Source of the DNA: Loxodes magnus
Lineage: Eukaryota; Ciliophora; Karyorelictea; Loxodida; Loxodidae
NCBI GenBank assembly: GCA_946699065.1
Contig: CAMPDV010002440.1
Span: forward strand, 1-64,000
Direction of reading: 5' to 3'
Length of the DNA stretch: 64,000 nucleotides
The notes below the pieces were generated by a model that made no database searches, had not been told where the DNA came from, and saw nothing but the letters and a program-made list of their open reading frames with translations. Of this stretch, positions 48,960 to 61,604 are shown piece after piece; the first letter of the stretch is position 1, and each line of letters opens with the position of its first letter. The position numbers were made by a program, and so were the translations under genes.

Positions 48960-50459
48960 TAGAATATGAAAAATAGAAATAGTAAAGACTTAATTACAGG
49001 AAGTAAACAAATATTTCTATTAGTCTAATTTCCATTACGAAGCTTTATACATAGAAAATATAACAGAAAAGAGGCAAAATATATAAGAAACAAATTAAAC
49101 TGAGCTTTAAGATAATTAACTCATTTTTCTATTAAACATTTATTAATAGATGCATCGGATTTATCTAATAAAGTATGGTAATAGTTACAAAAGAAGTTAA
49201 ATGAAATATTTGTACTGAGAACAAAATAGTAAAAATAGAAATTAAAATATTTTAGAAGAACTATATTTATGGAATTTACCTATAAAGAATATAAAATTGC
49301 AAGACGTTTCTCTATGCAAATATTTAAAAATATTAAATTTTCACTGGATAAAATTGGAAGACTAAAACTTAGCCTTTCTGGAAAATTAAAAAAGTTTAGA
49401 AAGCATTAACATAGATTACTCAAATAATATAACAGGGTCGTTTTTATTAGATTATTATATAAACTTGAATTTAAAAGAATTATGTACCTATAGTAGGAAT
49501 CTGAACTATAATATTCTTAAGCAATATCTATAATTAAGAGGAATGCAAATTGAAAATCTAAACAGAAATTGAAATTAATAAAATTATTAACTTGTCCATT
49601 TATGTCCTAATTTGAATTAAATACAATTACTTAAACTTTTAAATTTATCTGATTCACTCTTAGATAAAATAAATACCAGCAAATTAAAAAAATATCTACT
49701 TTGAAGAAATTTTATTATCCTCTTTAGCTTTTTATAACTTTTTCTCTTAATAATTCCTAAGCCTTTAATTTGCTAGACTAGTTAATTGTAAGAATTTTAA
49801 TTAAATAAATTTAGAAAAATTGCTATAAAACTCACCTAAGTTGGAAGCAATAAATTTAGAAAATTTGGATTAATTATAGAAAGAAGATTACAAGTTAATA
49901 GGAATTTATTGCTAAAACTTAAAAAAATAATATTATAATCAAATAATTAGGATTTAGATGAAGAATTATAAATAATATTCTAAAAAAACAGAAAATGCAC
50001 TCAAATATAGCTTAAAATAAAATAAATTAAAAAAGAAACTTTAGTAATTATTAGAGAAAGAAGCCAATTTTTATAAAGCTTTCATTTTCTGATTGCTTAG
50101 TTAATAGTTAAAATTGAATACAAGAAATTACTCAAATATTGTAATTAAATAGACTAAGTCTTGATAACTGCAATTTATTAAATACTGATATGATTGAGAT
50201 AATAAAAGTATAGTAAAGATTAGAATATTTAAGCTTATAAAGAAATGAAAAAATTACATAAGAAGTTTTTCCCCTTTAAGACGAATGTAATAAAGACTTT
50301 CCAATTTATAAGATCTTAAGAAATTTAGAGCTATAAGGTTACAAATAAATAAATGAATAATCAATTAAAAGCTTGAAGCAAAAATATAACAAAATTAAAT
50401 TAAATTATGATGATAGCTATAAGCATCAAGAACGAGATGAAATAGATTTTGAGTTATGA
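48960..50459 (+). CDS. Leucine-rich-repeat protein with short introns
   Basis: Regular LRR units on the plus strand: HLLIDASDLSNKVWQQLQ, LEELYLWNLPIKNIKLQDV, LKILNFHWIKLEDQNLAF, LVHLCPNLNQIQLLKLLNL, SPKLEAINLENLDQLQ, LNRLSLDNCNLLNTDMIE and RLEYLSLQRN. The C-terminus (HQERDEIDFEL) ends at TGA 50457-50459. Frame changes can be repaired by GT-AG introns of 34 nt (starting in the ACTAGTTAATTG segment, about 49785-49818) and 25 nt (GTTAATAGTTAAAATTGAATACAAG split here as GTTAATAG and the rest, about 50100-50124). An upstream intron GTAAACAAATATTTCTATTAG is plausible near 49002. The pattern resembles RNI or F-box LRR proteins. One or two frame changes in the 5' part remain unexplained, so partial decay is possible. 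Confidence 0.5.
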
Positions 50460-50764
50460 TACTTTTTAGAATGCTAACTTAAATAAACTACTTTTTATTT
50501 TATTTTTGCAAATTTATAAATTCACCTTTCTTAAAATTAATTTTCCTTTATTTTCTTAACTTCTAATTCATATTTGAATTATAAATTTAAGCATAATTAT
50601 TAAATATTTAAAAAGTTGATAAATAAAAATGTTTTGAAAGTGTATAAAGTAAGATAATTAAATTTGAGAAGGATAAAAATTAATTTCTTTAACTTATGAT
50701 AATTAAATAATACTTTTGCTTATTATTGCTCTATTAATTAAGATAGAAAAAATAATAGGATAAA

Positions 50765-50990
50765 TTAAGTTTAGAAATTATAGAGAATTTTCACCTTTTC
50801 ATGCTGGACACCAGATTGCTTTGGTATTAAAAATAAAGTTTATAAATCTCTACTCCTCTCTCCTCCCATTGCTCTTGTCATTTCCAATTCTAGCTTTATT
50901 TCTAATCGAATTTTCTCTTGTAGATGTATTCTAATTCATTTAAGCTCTATTAATTAAGATTTTATTACATTTTGTAATTCTATTTGTAAT
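50765..50990 (-). mobile_element. Gag-like retroelement copy D, 5'-truncated
   Basis: Only the last 200 bp are present: the FIFNT-x-AIWCPA ending with TGA at 50801-50799, then the degenerate hairpin (AAAAGGTGAAAATTCTC on the minus strand) and the TTAATTTATCCTATTATT tail. 5' truncation with an intact 3' end is the signature of target-primed reverse transcription. Confidence 0.6.
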
Positions 50991-51099
50991 GTTAATAGAT
51001 TTAGACTCATATGAGACTATTAAATATTACTTAATAAGGATATTTAATATATTTTAATTAGCCACTTGTTGTGAATAGAACCTTACAGTATCTGTCTAA

Positions 51100-51760
51100 A
51101 ATTTTTCATTTTTAAAGAATAGTTATATAACAATAATTAATAAACATGATTTCACATATATTTGGTTCATCACAAATTAAAAGTTTATTACTAAATAAAA
51201 CAATTAACTCCAAATTTGCTTGGATCATGTCTATCATAAGTCTTGATAATTTTTTATTTGTTCGTTCTAATATTTTCCGATAGATAGAGTCCCGATTATT
51301 TCTTATTGAATTCATAAAATGCATATTAAATAAATGGAGATTCTTTGCTTAGTTTGAGTATTTTTTTCCTTCTTAATTGCAATAAAGTCTGAATATATTT
51401 ACCTATTAATTTTCTATGATTCACTTTTCTTTTAGTCTAAATTGGAAACCGGTTCGCATTTTATGTCCTGACCATTTGAATATCAACATCAAATTATTTT
51501 CCGATTGGTAATATAATTTATTATAGGTTGTTGTTCCACATCCATTGGATCATTCATCGATATCTTTTAGAGGAATATGCTTTCCATCAGCTCTGCGAAC
51601 TGCTTGAATTTTGTTTCTAATTAATCTATTCTGATATTCACTGCAAACTTATTTTCAGTTTTTGTATATTTGTATTAATCATCATTATTTCATCTTTTTT
51701 CGAGCTTTTATACTTGTCTTAAAAGTTTAAAACTTCTATTGCATAATTTTGAGATCTTAA
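51100..51760 (-). CDS. Unassigned minus-strand gene
   Basis: The minus strand reads RNKIQAVRRADGKHIPLKD, DEWSNGCGTTTYNKLYYQ and NLMLIFKWSGHKMRTGFQF, and further on MHFMNSIRNNRDSIYRKILE with NKKLSRLMIDMIQANLEL. Balanced composition and Trp from TGG and TGA make it coding. At least one frame change lies between the two halves. The compact G-C-G and W-S-G-H motifs are distinctive, but I do not recognise the family. Confidence 0.45.
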
Positions 51761-52243
51761 AGTATTATTTACTGATCGTAATTTGGCTGAGATGAATCCA
51801 TTTAAGAAGAGACACTTTTTAAAGAAATGTTCCATTTTATGCTAATAAGTTTATAAAATAGATCTTAAATATAAAAATATTTTAATTAATATAATTATTA
51901 CAAACCAGAAAACTTTAAAGCGTTATTTAATAATAAGTTTAATATATCTTTATGTTTGTATAAACTTTATTCAAATTATTAAATCTTTTTAATAAAAACT
52001 AAGAGGTTGTAATTCCTAAATAATTTTAGATAAAATAGACTCTACTTTTTTCAAATAATTATTCAAAAATAAAATAAAAGCACTTAAATAAGTAATCTAT
52101 CAGTCTCAAATTATGATAGGTATATTTTGTTCTAATTGCTTAAAAATTTTAAGATTTAGTTAAATCTAAAAAATTAAAATTAGATAAAGTAGTTTTCTTT
52201 ATTATTAGCATGTTTAGATTATTTTCATTTCTAATAAATTAAG

Positions 52244-52315
52244 TCCGCATTAGTCTAGTGGTTAGGATATTCGGCTCTCACCCAAAAGACCCGGGTTTAA
52301 GCCCCGGATGCGGAA
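52244..52315 (+). tRNA. tRNA-Glu (CTC), second copy
   Basis: Cloverleaf as in the copy at 30687, with a few substitutions, including GGGTTTAAGCCCC in the T loop (B box A for C), CCCAAAAG in the variable region and TTCGG in the anticodon arm. Acceptor and anticodon are intact, so probably functional. Confidence 0.9.
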
Positions 52316-52353
52316 CTATTTTGCTATTCCTTCCAATTATTTAAAATTAAAAA

Positions 52354-52426
52354 CGCCCAACGTGGGGCTCGAACCCACGACCACCAGATTAAGAGTCTGA
52401 CGCTCTACCGACTGAGCTAGCCGGGC
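52354..52426 (-). tRNA. tRNA-Lys (CTT), second copy
   Basis: Identical by eye to the copy at 30576, on the minus strand, with anticodon CTT. Perfect identity inside strongly diverged flanks indicates selection or gene conversion. Confidence 0.92.
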
Positions 52427-52749
52427 TTTACCTTATAAAAGTGAAATAACTTAAATATTAATTAAATCTATCTAAAATTAGAAATTATTATTTAACTAAG
52501 CTGAATATTTAATCTCCTAGATTTCACTTTACACACTAACAAAATTATAACTAATATTATACCTTTAAAATAATTTGATTTAAACCTTAATTATTAAAGC
52601 TTAATTTTATAATTAAGTTAAATAACTTTTTGATTTCAAATCTTATAAAAGTTGCTAATTTAAAATTAATTAATTTCAGTTTTATCATTTTCTTTTATAC
52701 TTTAGAGCTATCTTTTATTCAGTATGACAAGGTGCTTGGAAAATAAAAT

Positions 52750-54000
52750 TACTATAAATCCGTTTAGTAATTATTTCTGTAATTTGGTAAATATACCAAG
52801 TTAACTCATCTTAAAGTTATAGAGCGAGGATGGAAATAAAATTAAATATTTGAAAACAGAAGAAAAAATATAAACTTAAACTTATTTTATCTTTAATCAG
52901 TCTAAAAGCTTCTTTCTAAACATAAATCAAGTTTTTTGCTCAAATATTAATAACTTTATTTTTGCTTTTTTAGATTAGAAGAAAATATTAATTTTAGATA
53001 AAAGAATAAAGTGATTTAAAGCTTTGATGAATTTTAAATTAAAAGCTTTCTGATTTTTTTAAATAGAAAGATAGTAAAAATCTATTACTTGACTCTTTTA
53101 AAATCAGCTGACAAAATAAAGGAATCATATGGTTATATAATTAAATATTTTTTATTTATAAAATAATAATTTAAATTTAGTTTACTAACTAAACAAATCT
53201 ATTATTTAAGCAATAGCTCTAATAAATTTTAAATTTATACAAAAGAAAATTGTATATAAGTTAATGAAGCGAAGTTTATAACTCAGCAATTTATTAAAAA
53301 ATTGAAACAAAACATGCAACTCCTGCTTTTTATCAAAGCAAGATATTAATTAATTTTTACTAATAGAATTTAATAAAAAATATTAAATCACAAAGTTAAA
53401 ATCTTCTAAATTTAGATTGCTAGGTTGTTTCTAATTTTTTATTGATTGAAGATATTTATAACACTTCATCAAATAAAGCCTAGATAATGAAGAGACTGAA
53501 TATGTTGATATAAAACTTAAATTATTATTTAGCACTAAGGTTTTATTACAAGTGAATATAATAAGAAAACTAAGATCATTAATAAATTCCTAGTTTTCTT
53601 AAAATCTTTTAAGTTAAGATAAAATAAGCTGTAAATATCTGGTATTTTTTAGTTATAATAAGTTTTCTTTGCATGAATAAATTATTAAAATCATAAAAAC
53701 TTAAAAATTTTAATTTTTTGTTTATTTTTTAATTAACTAAGTTTTTTTAATTTTTTATTTAATTTGGAACCCCAAATTTTTTTTTTTTTTTTAAATCTCT
53801 TAAATTACTAGTTCATATCATATCATTTAAGTCATAATAAATAATTATAAGGATAGAAAGAACTATCTACTTGTAATTTAGAAGGAAAATTAAAAATTAA
53901 TAAATTAAAAAATTTTGCTAATTCAAAACTTTGGCAGCTAAATAAACATCTATTAGAATAAGTCAACCTAATATCTATAACTGTTTACTTATAAATGTTC
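52750..54000. other. AT-rich interval without recognised gene
   Basis: Possibly contains further diverged duplicated sequence related to 29.5-30.3 kb in inverted orientation, but the match fades beyond about 52,850. No coding frame supported. Confidence 0.3.
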
Positions 54001-54011
54001 GAATGTATGAA

Positions 54012-54545
54012 TTTTATTTTATAAATAAATAATAAATAAATAAATAAATTTGATTATAGAGCGCGTAGCACTCTCGTTGGTGCGCAGCTCTTTAAAAAAA
54101 ATGTTTCATACTGACAAGAATGTTTGTTACTGATAAAATTATCAGATACTGATAAACCTTGTTCAATACTGGTATAATTATTCAGTACTGATAAAAATGT
54201 TCAATATTGATATAATTTTAGAATACTCGTAATCTTTAATACTTGCTGGAGGTCCAAGGACATGGCAGGATTGTGTCTCATTGCATCACAAAGCAGAGGA
54301 CGACATGTGTCAATTATGGGTACTTAAATTCCCCACCTCTGATGAAGCTCGCAATATTATTTCTTTTTAGTTCCAGAATTAAAAATAAACGAAACCAAGT
54401 CAAGCCACCGTCGAAGGTCTAAGAATCTTATGTCTCGAGGTCAAACCAAAGCAGAGGAAGACATAAAGTCGATTATGGGTACTTAACTTCCCCAACCTCT
54501 GATGAAGATGACCTTGTTGTTCACCTTCGAACAACTATGCGGTTT
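54012..54545 (-). mobile_element. SINE-like retroelement C with LINE 3' end and internal duplications
   Basis: The minus-orientation 3' end is the LINE-type hairpin and ATTT tail (54012-54094). Next to it are about six imperfect ~20-bp repeats of the type TACTGATAAAATTTTTCA (54100-54230). The GC-richer body then contains a ~64-bp module twice (about 54290-54352 and 54450-54514), both with ATTATGGGTACTTAA and CCTCTGATGAAG. The body is unrelated to elements A and B. It is best read as a further non-autonomous retroelement using the same LINE machinery. Confidence 0.55.
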
Positions 54546-55110
54546 TAAAAAATAATATATATAATAAAATTTAAAAAAATTATTAAATTAGCTTTTTATA
54601 AGATTCTTTCTTATGCTTATTTATTTAAGCATTAATTAATGCAGCTCTTTATTTTTAATTTTTTCAAAGTTGGTAGCTCAGGATTCAACTAAGAAATTTA
54701 AGATTTCTATTTTTAATAATTTTGATTTACTTCAATAGAGATATTTCTTTTCTTATATTAACCTCTCGAAACTTATATAAAGCTTAAAAGCAAAAAAAAT
54801 TGATAAACATCATCTTCGTTATTATTTAGTTGGATCAATAAATTAGCAATATTTTATTTTTTAAGCTATTAATTAAGAATTTTATTAATTTGTTCTTTAT
54901 CTTCTAATTCTTTAGTTAATTTTGATTTCTGTCAAATAGTTAGGAATTTAATTAATAGCGCAACTTTAAATTCGATATTGTTTATTTATTTTATAGAAAG
55001 GATTTTCATACTAAGTCAGAATTTATTATCAAGTTGTTGTGTCTTAGAAAAATGTGAAAATACCATAGAAGGCTAAATAGCTTGGAGTGCTATTTAGCAA
55101 AGTACATTTT

Positions 55111-55968
55111 ATGATTAACAAATACGAAATTTTTCCAAACCTTTGCCATTAATAGTTTAAAATGTACTCTACTATTCTGTATTTTTCCAATACTTATCTT
55201 GCTCCAATTTTAGAAGTAGCTTATTAACGAATTCTAAAGTAAATGAAATTCCGAAATTTACAGGAAAATTATTACGTTGAATAGATAAAAGATGACTTAT
55301 TAATCTATTCTGGAGAAAGTAAATCTTCAAAAAGATTCACTATTCTTCAAATAGAAAATGATTATTATAAAACTTAAGAGTTGGAAACATTTTTTAGCAG
55401 AAGTCATCATGGGACTATATTTGATGATAAAGCTTCAATTTATTTAATAGGAGGAGAAACTACCAAATCACATGAAGTTTTTAATATGAAAACATTCAAG
55501 TTTACTCCTTGTTGCGAAGACTTTCCAATAATACTGAAAACGTTTGGACTTTGCTTAGTAAAAGAAGATTTTATTGCTTTTGCCAGGTTTGACTTTGATA
55601 AAAGATAATCTTAAAATTCTATTTATACTTATTCAAATATTGAATAGAAGTGAATACATTTATAAGTTTAATTTAAGAATAAAAGTTCATCAAGTGCTGC
55701 CTATTCAAAGAAAGAATAAAGTTGCTATATCTGATGTAGTGGTGGGGATTTAAGAAGAACTTTAGTTTATGACTTCAAATAAATAATAGATCATGGAGAA
55801 CAAATGGATGAAATTTCTTATATATATTCCAATCCTATTGTATAATGAACTTACATATTTTTCTTTAGAAACCCAGGAGAACTAAGGTTATATGCAATTA
55901 AAAGAGGAAAATGGAATTCAGCTAACATTTGTGGAAAAACACTAGAATTTGATAAAATATTAAAATGA
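55111..55968 (+). CDS. Kelch-repeat protein
   Basis: A single uninterrupted frame of 286 codons from ATG 55111 to TGA 55966-55968, using TAR as Gln. Kelch-like blades are visible: DLLIYSGESKSSKRFTIL, ASIYLIGGETTKSHEVFNM (double Gly), YTYSNIEQKWIHLQV and CYIWCSGGDLRRTLVYDF. Trp in QKW and YIW and in VQWTYIF is encoded by TGA, exactly where kelch blades carry aromatic residues. About five blades fit the length, short for a complete propeller, so a 5' exon may exist (the frame is open upstream). A role in protein-protein contacts, for example as a ubiquitin-ligase adaptor or signalling protein, is family knowledge, not seen here. The paralogue at 29515 is decayed. Confidence 0.7.
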
Positions 55969-55979
55969 AAATAAACTAA

Positions 55980-57600
55980 TGTAATAACTTAAGAAATATC
56001 TAAATAGTTAAAAATCTTAATTTACTGAAGCATATTTTAGTTTTTTTATTAAACTAAATCAGATTTAGTTTTTCAATAAATTGATTAAGACCCTCTTTAA
56101 TTACAATGATTTAGATTATAAGAATAAATATATAAAGCATAGTGTAAACTCAATAAAAAACAAAGCTATCATTGTATATTTTAGTGCTTATATAAAATAA
56201 TTTTATCATAAAAAATAAATAAAAACTAATTACCCATAAATGTTTATTCTTAGGTAAGAGATAAATAAATAATGCTTAAAAGGTTAAACAATTATAGAAA
56301 ATAACTACTATTACAGTTTACAAATTTAATTATTAATACTTTTAAGAATCTATTATTAACTAAAGTTAATAGAGATTTAGCATGTATTGCTTGCGTAGGT
56401 AAAAAATATAAGCTTTTATGGAGAATTTAATTAATAAAACTTATTATTATTTGAAAATTATTTTTATTTCATATTCAATTTAGTTAGGTTTTCTAGAAAT
56501 ATTCTAAGCTATTAATTATTTTATAAATTAAAAATAAAATAAAAACAACTTAACTTTGAAAATCTTAAATTTTTATAACCTTTTTTAAGCTATTCCTAAG
56601 AATTAAACCTTATTACAAAAAATTATTTTTAATCTTCTGTAAGAGAAATTTTTTGTTGCAAAATGTTTTTTTTTTAATTTTTATGAAGATAAAGTAAAAT
56701 AATAGATTTAATAAAATATTAATAATCTCTCATAAATTTATGGATTGCTTTAAAAGAGTTTATGAGAATTTCAAAATACTTAAATATATAGTAGAAATAT
56801 TAAATAAAACAATTATGAAAATAAAGGATTAAAATAATAATAATAATAAGATAAAAAAGTTTCAATAATTTGAGTATTGGGACATAATTACACTACTTAT
56901 AGTTTATTTCATGTGAATTATGTTTAGTATAAGATTTAATGTAATTTTATTATCAACCTCTAGTTAATTCTTCCTACTCCTGTCCTTTTGTTTCTTCTAT
57001 ATTGATTCTAAATTGTGTTCTCGCATTTTCCTCTCTCTTCTTATTTTCAATTTTCTTCTTATTTTTTTTCACAACCATTTCAAATAAGAAAATATTAATT
57101 CTATGAGATAAGAAAGTAAAATGCTTATATGACTATTAGAAACTCTTTAATATTTCTTTTTTCATTACTCCTAAAAATTAATTTCTTAATCATCTCTCTA
57201 TTATTTTTAAGGCTTAAATGCATTTCAACCTTTCATATTATAATAGTTAAATTTTAAGTTCTTTATATGCATAATTTATCATATTCAACTCATTAACATA
57301 TCAATTTCTAAAACGTACTTTTAAACATCAAATTGATTTAATTCATAATAATAAAAACTATAGTCAATAATTGAAATAATGATATAAGATTATATTATTT
57401 TAGTCTCTAAGGAGTATAGCACTTATTTGCTTAATCTATTTAGAATCATTTAATTATATTGCAATCTTTTTTAGCCTTCATTAATTTTATTAAGTATCTT
57501 CTTAATTAACATCATATCTATTGCTATTTAAATAAACTTAAATATATCTATTTGTATAAGAAATTCTATTCAATTATTAGAGAAAGTAATATTAGTTGCT
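55980..57600. other. AT-rich interval without recognised gene
   Basis: A weak minus-strand Lys/Glu-rich signal is visible around 56,950-57,100, otherwise nothing to report. Confidence 0.35.
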
Positions 57601-57649
57601 TATTTAACCTATTTAGCTTTTATACTTTTAATTATAGTCTAAATAATAT

Positions 57650-57962
57650 TAAAAAGATGCTGGGAGCTGAGATTGGCCTTCTTGACTAGACTTTCTGGTT
57701 TTATGCTAGGAGCAAGTTCTTTTCCTGTCGCTGAGAAAGTCCCTGGCTAGAGTCATTTTCTGAAGGAAACATTGTCTTCGAGATTATCCCCTCTTGGTAG
57801 GAGCTAGAAGCCGGCTATTCATAGCGATGGAGCTCCCTGGTAGCTGTGTTTGAACACAACAGGATATCTCCATTATTCCTTAAAAAGAGAGCTTCGGGTC
57901 GACTAATTGGAAAGGAGATTCCTATCTCCAAGCTCTTTTAGTTAAAATTAATTAATTAATAT
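57650..57962 (-). mobile_element. SINE-like retroelement B, copy 4 (minus)
   Basis: Inverted copy with the same ends: AGCATCTTTTTAATATT at its 3' end and AATTAATTTTAACTAAAAGA at its 5' end. ATTTAGACTA occurs on both sides (about 57,636 and 57,965), a likely 10-bp target-site duplication. Confidence 0.6.
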
Positions 57963-58304
57963 TAGTCTAAATATTTTTAATAAGGCTTATTTTAAATGCT
58001 CACAAATGAATATCAAGATATATAGATATAATGTATTATAATTACCACTTTTAATGCTTAAAAATTATTTAGAAGTAAAAAAGAGTAAAAGACATTTAAA
58101 GAATTAGTAAAAAAACTAAATTAAAATTATCCTTTAAATAATTAGATAAAGTAGATAAAGTAGAAAAAAGATTTTATTTCATAATGTTCCATTTATTTAA
58201 TTAAATAATAGCTTACTAAATTTTAAATTTTATTAATTTCAAATATTTAACAAAAAATTATTCTTTCAGGTGTAATTTAAAATTATTCATTAATTATAAA
58301 CTTA

Positions 58305-58615
58305 AAATGTTTCTCTCTTTCGAGGAACTGGAAACTCTTTTCTAGATAGATAATCCTGGACACTCTCTTGAAGCACATAACAAGGATATCCTGCTGCATA
58401 TTTTAATAAGTTTTTTGCATGGAAGTTCCATAACTTAGAGATACAGGCTTCAAGCTACTAGCAAAAGTAGATAACCGGATGGATTTTGTTTGCTTGTTGA
58501 GATTAATTCTAGCCAAGGACATTCTCACCGATAGAATATGAAATTGACCTTATCCATAAAACTAGAAAGTTTTATCAGAGAAGCAACATCAGTTCTCATC
58601 CTCTTTTTAATTTCT
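58305..58615 (+). mobile_element. SINE-like retroelement B, copy 5 (degenerate)
   Basis: Aligns along its length with copies 1-4 (GGAAACTCTTTTC, GGATATCCTGCTG, ATACAGGCTTCAAGC, CATAAAACTAGAAAG, CATCCTCTTTTTAATT) but with many substitutions, so it is the oldest copy in the window. Confidence 0.55.
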
Positions 58616-59329
58616 TATTTCTAACTTTCTATCATTTTATTCAAACTTTGTAAATAAAAAAGTTCAGAAATAAAAAAGGGATATCAGAGATTCCTGAAAT
58701 ACTCTTAATTAAGGCTTATTGATAGATTTTCTATTTATTATCTTTCAAAATTTCATTATTTTTTATTGGTTTGTAAGATATTATTTCTCCTTATATTACT
58801 TAAATTTTATATTTTCTCCTTCTTCATCTCTCTGACTATTTAGATTCTTAAATAGTTACTTTAAAATAATCTAAAAAGTGTAAATTTCTTAGACTATTTA
58901 GTAATTATTCTTTTTGTGTAAAACGAATTAGCAGTAGCTAAATTTAATCTACTCTGCTTTTACTTTATATGAAATCACCTTTTATACTTTCTATTTCTCT
59001 TCTACTATCTTTGTTAATTTTGCTAGTTGCATTTGAATTAGATATCTATAAGAGAATATTTAACTGAATATTAATATTTATTTATTAGCTAGCATAATCA
59101 AATATTTGTATAAGCAAAAATTAATTAAAAGAAAGATTTATAAATAAAAAAGTTTAACAATTTCTAGTTAATAGAAAAATTACCTTCCTTTGTTGGAAAG
59201 CATCATGCAGACTTTAGCATTATTATAATTTTTAATAATTTTAGCAAATATCTTCATTCTTCAGTAAACTAAAATATCCTATATTGCCATCTTTATAAAA
59301 GAAAATCGTTTTTTAATTAGGAATTCTAT

Positions 59330-59718
59330 ATTTTAAATAGGGGTGGAAAGCCCTTTCCTTCGGATGCTGCTTGGAGACCCAGTAAAGTAACTAAAAAATG
59401 AGCGCGGATGGAGAATAAACCGGAGAAAGAGAAACTAATAACAAGAAAAAGGAAGATTTTGACAAGGTGGAGAACTCTGAATTCCAGGAGAAAAACCTTC
59501 TTCATCATAGTTTGTGGAAAGATGTACCAGTAATTGCATATTGTATCCTATGTTTTTGGAAGGAAAAATTACAGGGACATACTGCAGGAAGAGAAAACAA
59601 GGATAGAGAGACCCATAAAATTTTATTTTTCGACATTAAAATAAAATTAATTTAAAAAGCTGCACACCAACAAGAGGACTACGCTCTCTATAATCCAATT
59701 TATTTATTTATTATTATC
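59330..59718 (+). mobile_element. Short non-autonomous retroelement with LINE 3' end
   Basis: Starts near GGGGTGGAAAGCCC, has a GC-richer body with an open stretch (MSADGE ... DFDKVENSEFQEKNLLHHSL) and ends with the LINE-type hairpin (AAGCTGCACACCAAC ... CTACGCTCTCT) and ATTT tail. The body may be a 5' fragment of the parent LINE ORF or unrelated. It shares only the tail with elements A and C. Confidence 0.45.
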
Positions 59719-60289
59719 AATTATGAAAAATATATCAGTGAGTTATTGAAGATAAATACCAAATTGTTTCTTTTAAAGTGATTTAAATGGTGAGTTAGTT
59801 GAAAATAAACAATCTAGTTTTAAGAAAAAATTAAATAATTAATTTTTGAGACTTTACTAAATTAAAAATTAACTTGCTACAGAATTTAGAAAATAAAAAT
59901 ACCCATAAAGTAAAATAATTTAATTTTAAGTTCTTAAATTTTCTTATTTAAAAAAGTATATTTATGTAATTAAGAGTTTACTTAAACTTATGGAAAAATA
60001 TAATTGTAAAAATTAAACAAAAATAAAATAAACTTCAAATTTCTAATTAAATTTATCGAAGATGTTTTATTTCTTCATCTTGAAATAAGAGCAATATTAT
60101 AGATGACCTTTTTATAACATAGTAAATTAAATTAAATTAAATTTCTTTTGGTTTATATTAATTATTAAATTGATTATTGTTTTCCAATTTATTTACTATA
60201 TATATAGTTCTTTTAATTTTTAAACTGAAATTTAAATTAGTTGTTGCAAAAAAGTATAGTAGATTTTATTAATAATAATAGGGTGAATT

Positions 60290-61210
60290 AAGTTTAACAA
60301 TTATCGAGGATTTTCACCTCTTCATGCTGGACACCAGATCGCTCAGATGTTAAAAATAAAGTTTTAAAGGTCTCTCTTCCTCTCTCCTCCCATTGCTCAT
60401 GTCATTTCCAATTCTATCTCATTTCTAATCAGATTTTCTCTTGTAGATGAAACCTAATTCATTTAGGTATAATCTCTCTCTGATTTGTCTCTATTTAATT
60501 TGATTTTTCTTCCTCTGCTGTGCTTGCATTCTTCTTTGTTTATTCCAATATTACGTCTTGAAATTTTGGGAATTTCATGCAGCGTCTTCACAAGTGTTTT
60601 GTCGAATTGCAGTAGTAACAATTCTTCACTGCTTTTTGTGGTTTAATCTTAGTCTTCCTGTTGGTCTCTTCAATCATCATTGGATTTCTCCTTTTTTCGT
60701 CTTGCTTTTTTTTTAATTTTTCCAGTCTGTTACCCAAATCAGATTGTTTCTGAAGCTAATTTTAGGATTAGTATATATGGTCTTAGAATATGTTCAGAAA
60801 GCACTTAGTTCTCTTCTTAGGACATAAGTTTGGATTCTATTCCTACCCGCTAGGTTGAGTTGTTCCATAAGCTTCTCATTATCCTTCCTCAGTTTCCTAA
60901 CCTCTTCCTTAAGATTCAGCACCACTTTGATGAGCTACTCCATGCTCATCTGACCAGAAGGGTTAAATTCTGACACCTCCTGGTGAAGAGCATACTTCAT
61001 CTGGTTTCTTGGCTTTTCCTCCAATGTAGGACTTATTAAGTGAATCGCTTTCTAGGATTTCTTCTGTTCGTTATATCCTGTTTAAATTCCAAGTTGTTAA
61101 GATTAAGAAGAAGGCTAAGGTTAAGAAAAAGACGACTGGCCAAGATTGGATTCAGGTTTCCTCTCCAACTTTTTGGAGGTGTTGTAGAAACCTCTTTTGA
61201 ATCCTTCCGT
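60290..61210 (-). pseudogene. Gag-like retroelement copy C (minus), start codon lost
   Basis: Nearly full-length relative of copy B. The start is ACG (61210-61208) instead of ATG, then EGFKRGFYNTSKKLERKP, HQEVSEFNPSGQMSME and a CYYCNSTKHLWRRC knuckle. The end is AIWCPA with TGA at 60325-60323. Frameshifts are present in the middle (for example around 60,840-60,850). Hairpin GAGG-TGAAAAT-CCTC at 60321-60307 and TTAATTCACCCTATTATT tail follow. TGA at the shared Trp positions is conserved between copies B and C. Confidence 0.6.
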
Positions 61211-61439
61211 TTTTTTTCTCTATAAAAATAATTTGAAAGTATTATTATTGCTATAATTTTAATTGGTAGCATTAATTATTTTCTAATATAATAATTTTTA
61301 TTATTAAAATTATTTATAATGTTTAGTTTTTATTTTGCTGATTATTATTATTATTACTTTTACTAATATTTTTTTAATTGTTTTTTATTTTATTGGTATT
61401 TTAATTTTAATTATTATTATTATTTAAGTTATAATAATA

Positions 61440-61604
61440 ATTAATATTATTTATTATTATTTTAACTAAATGTAAAATTAAAGTTTGAATATCCTGGATT
61501 TCAACCAGGTTTCTGCTGACAAGTTTTTTTCCGTGGCTGTTCTCCCACGATCTTTTTATAAAATGGATGGCTACCACGAAGGATTCCCTTAGTTTCTTGT
61601 TCAT
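61440..61604 (-). mobile_element. Retroelement 3' fragment with perfect hairpin (copy G)
   Basis: The minus strand reads MNKKLRESFVVAIHFIKRSW and runs into CCTGG-TTGAAAT-CCAGG (61509-61493), a perfect 5-bp stem with the same loop as the other elements, followed by a long (TAA/TTA)n tail. It is another 5'-truncated copy of a related subfamily, or a solo 3' end. Confidence 0.5.

Larger units (their letters stand above)
52215..52740 (-). repeat. tRNA-bearing duplication, right (inverted) copy
   Basis: Inverted relative of 30300-30800: same tRNA order when read on the minus strand, similar intertRNA spacer and similar flank. About 21.5 kb separates the two copies. Confidence 0.7.

Noticed and set aside
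51300..51760. Transposase with W-S-G-H motif
   Set aside because: No DDE triad or terminal inverted repeats could be identified; left as unassigned gene.
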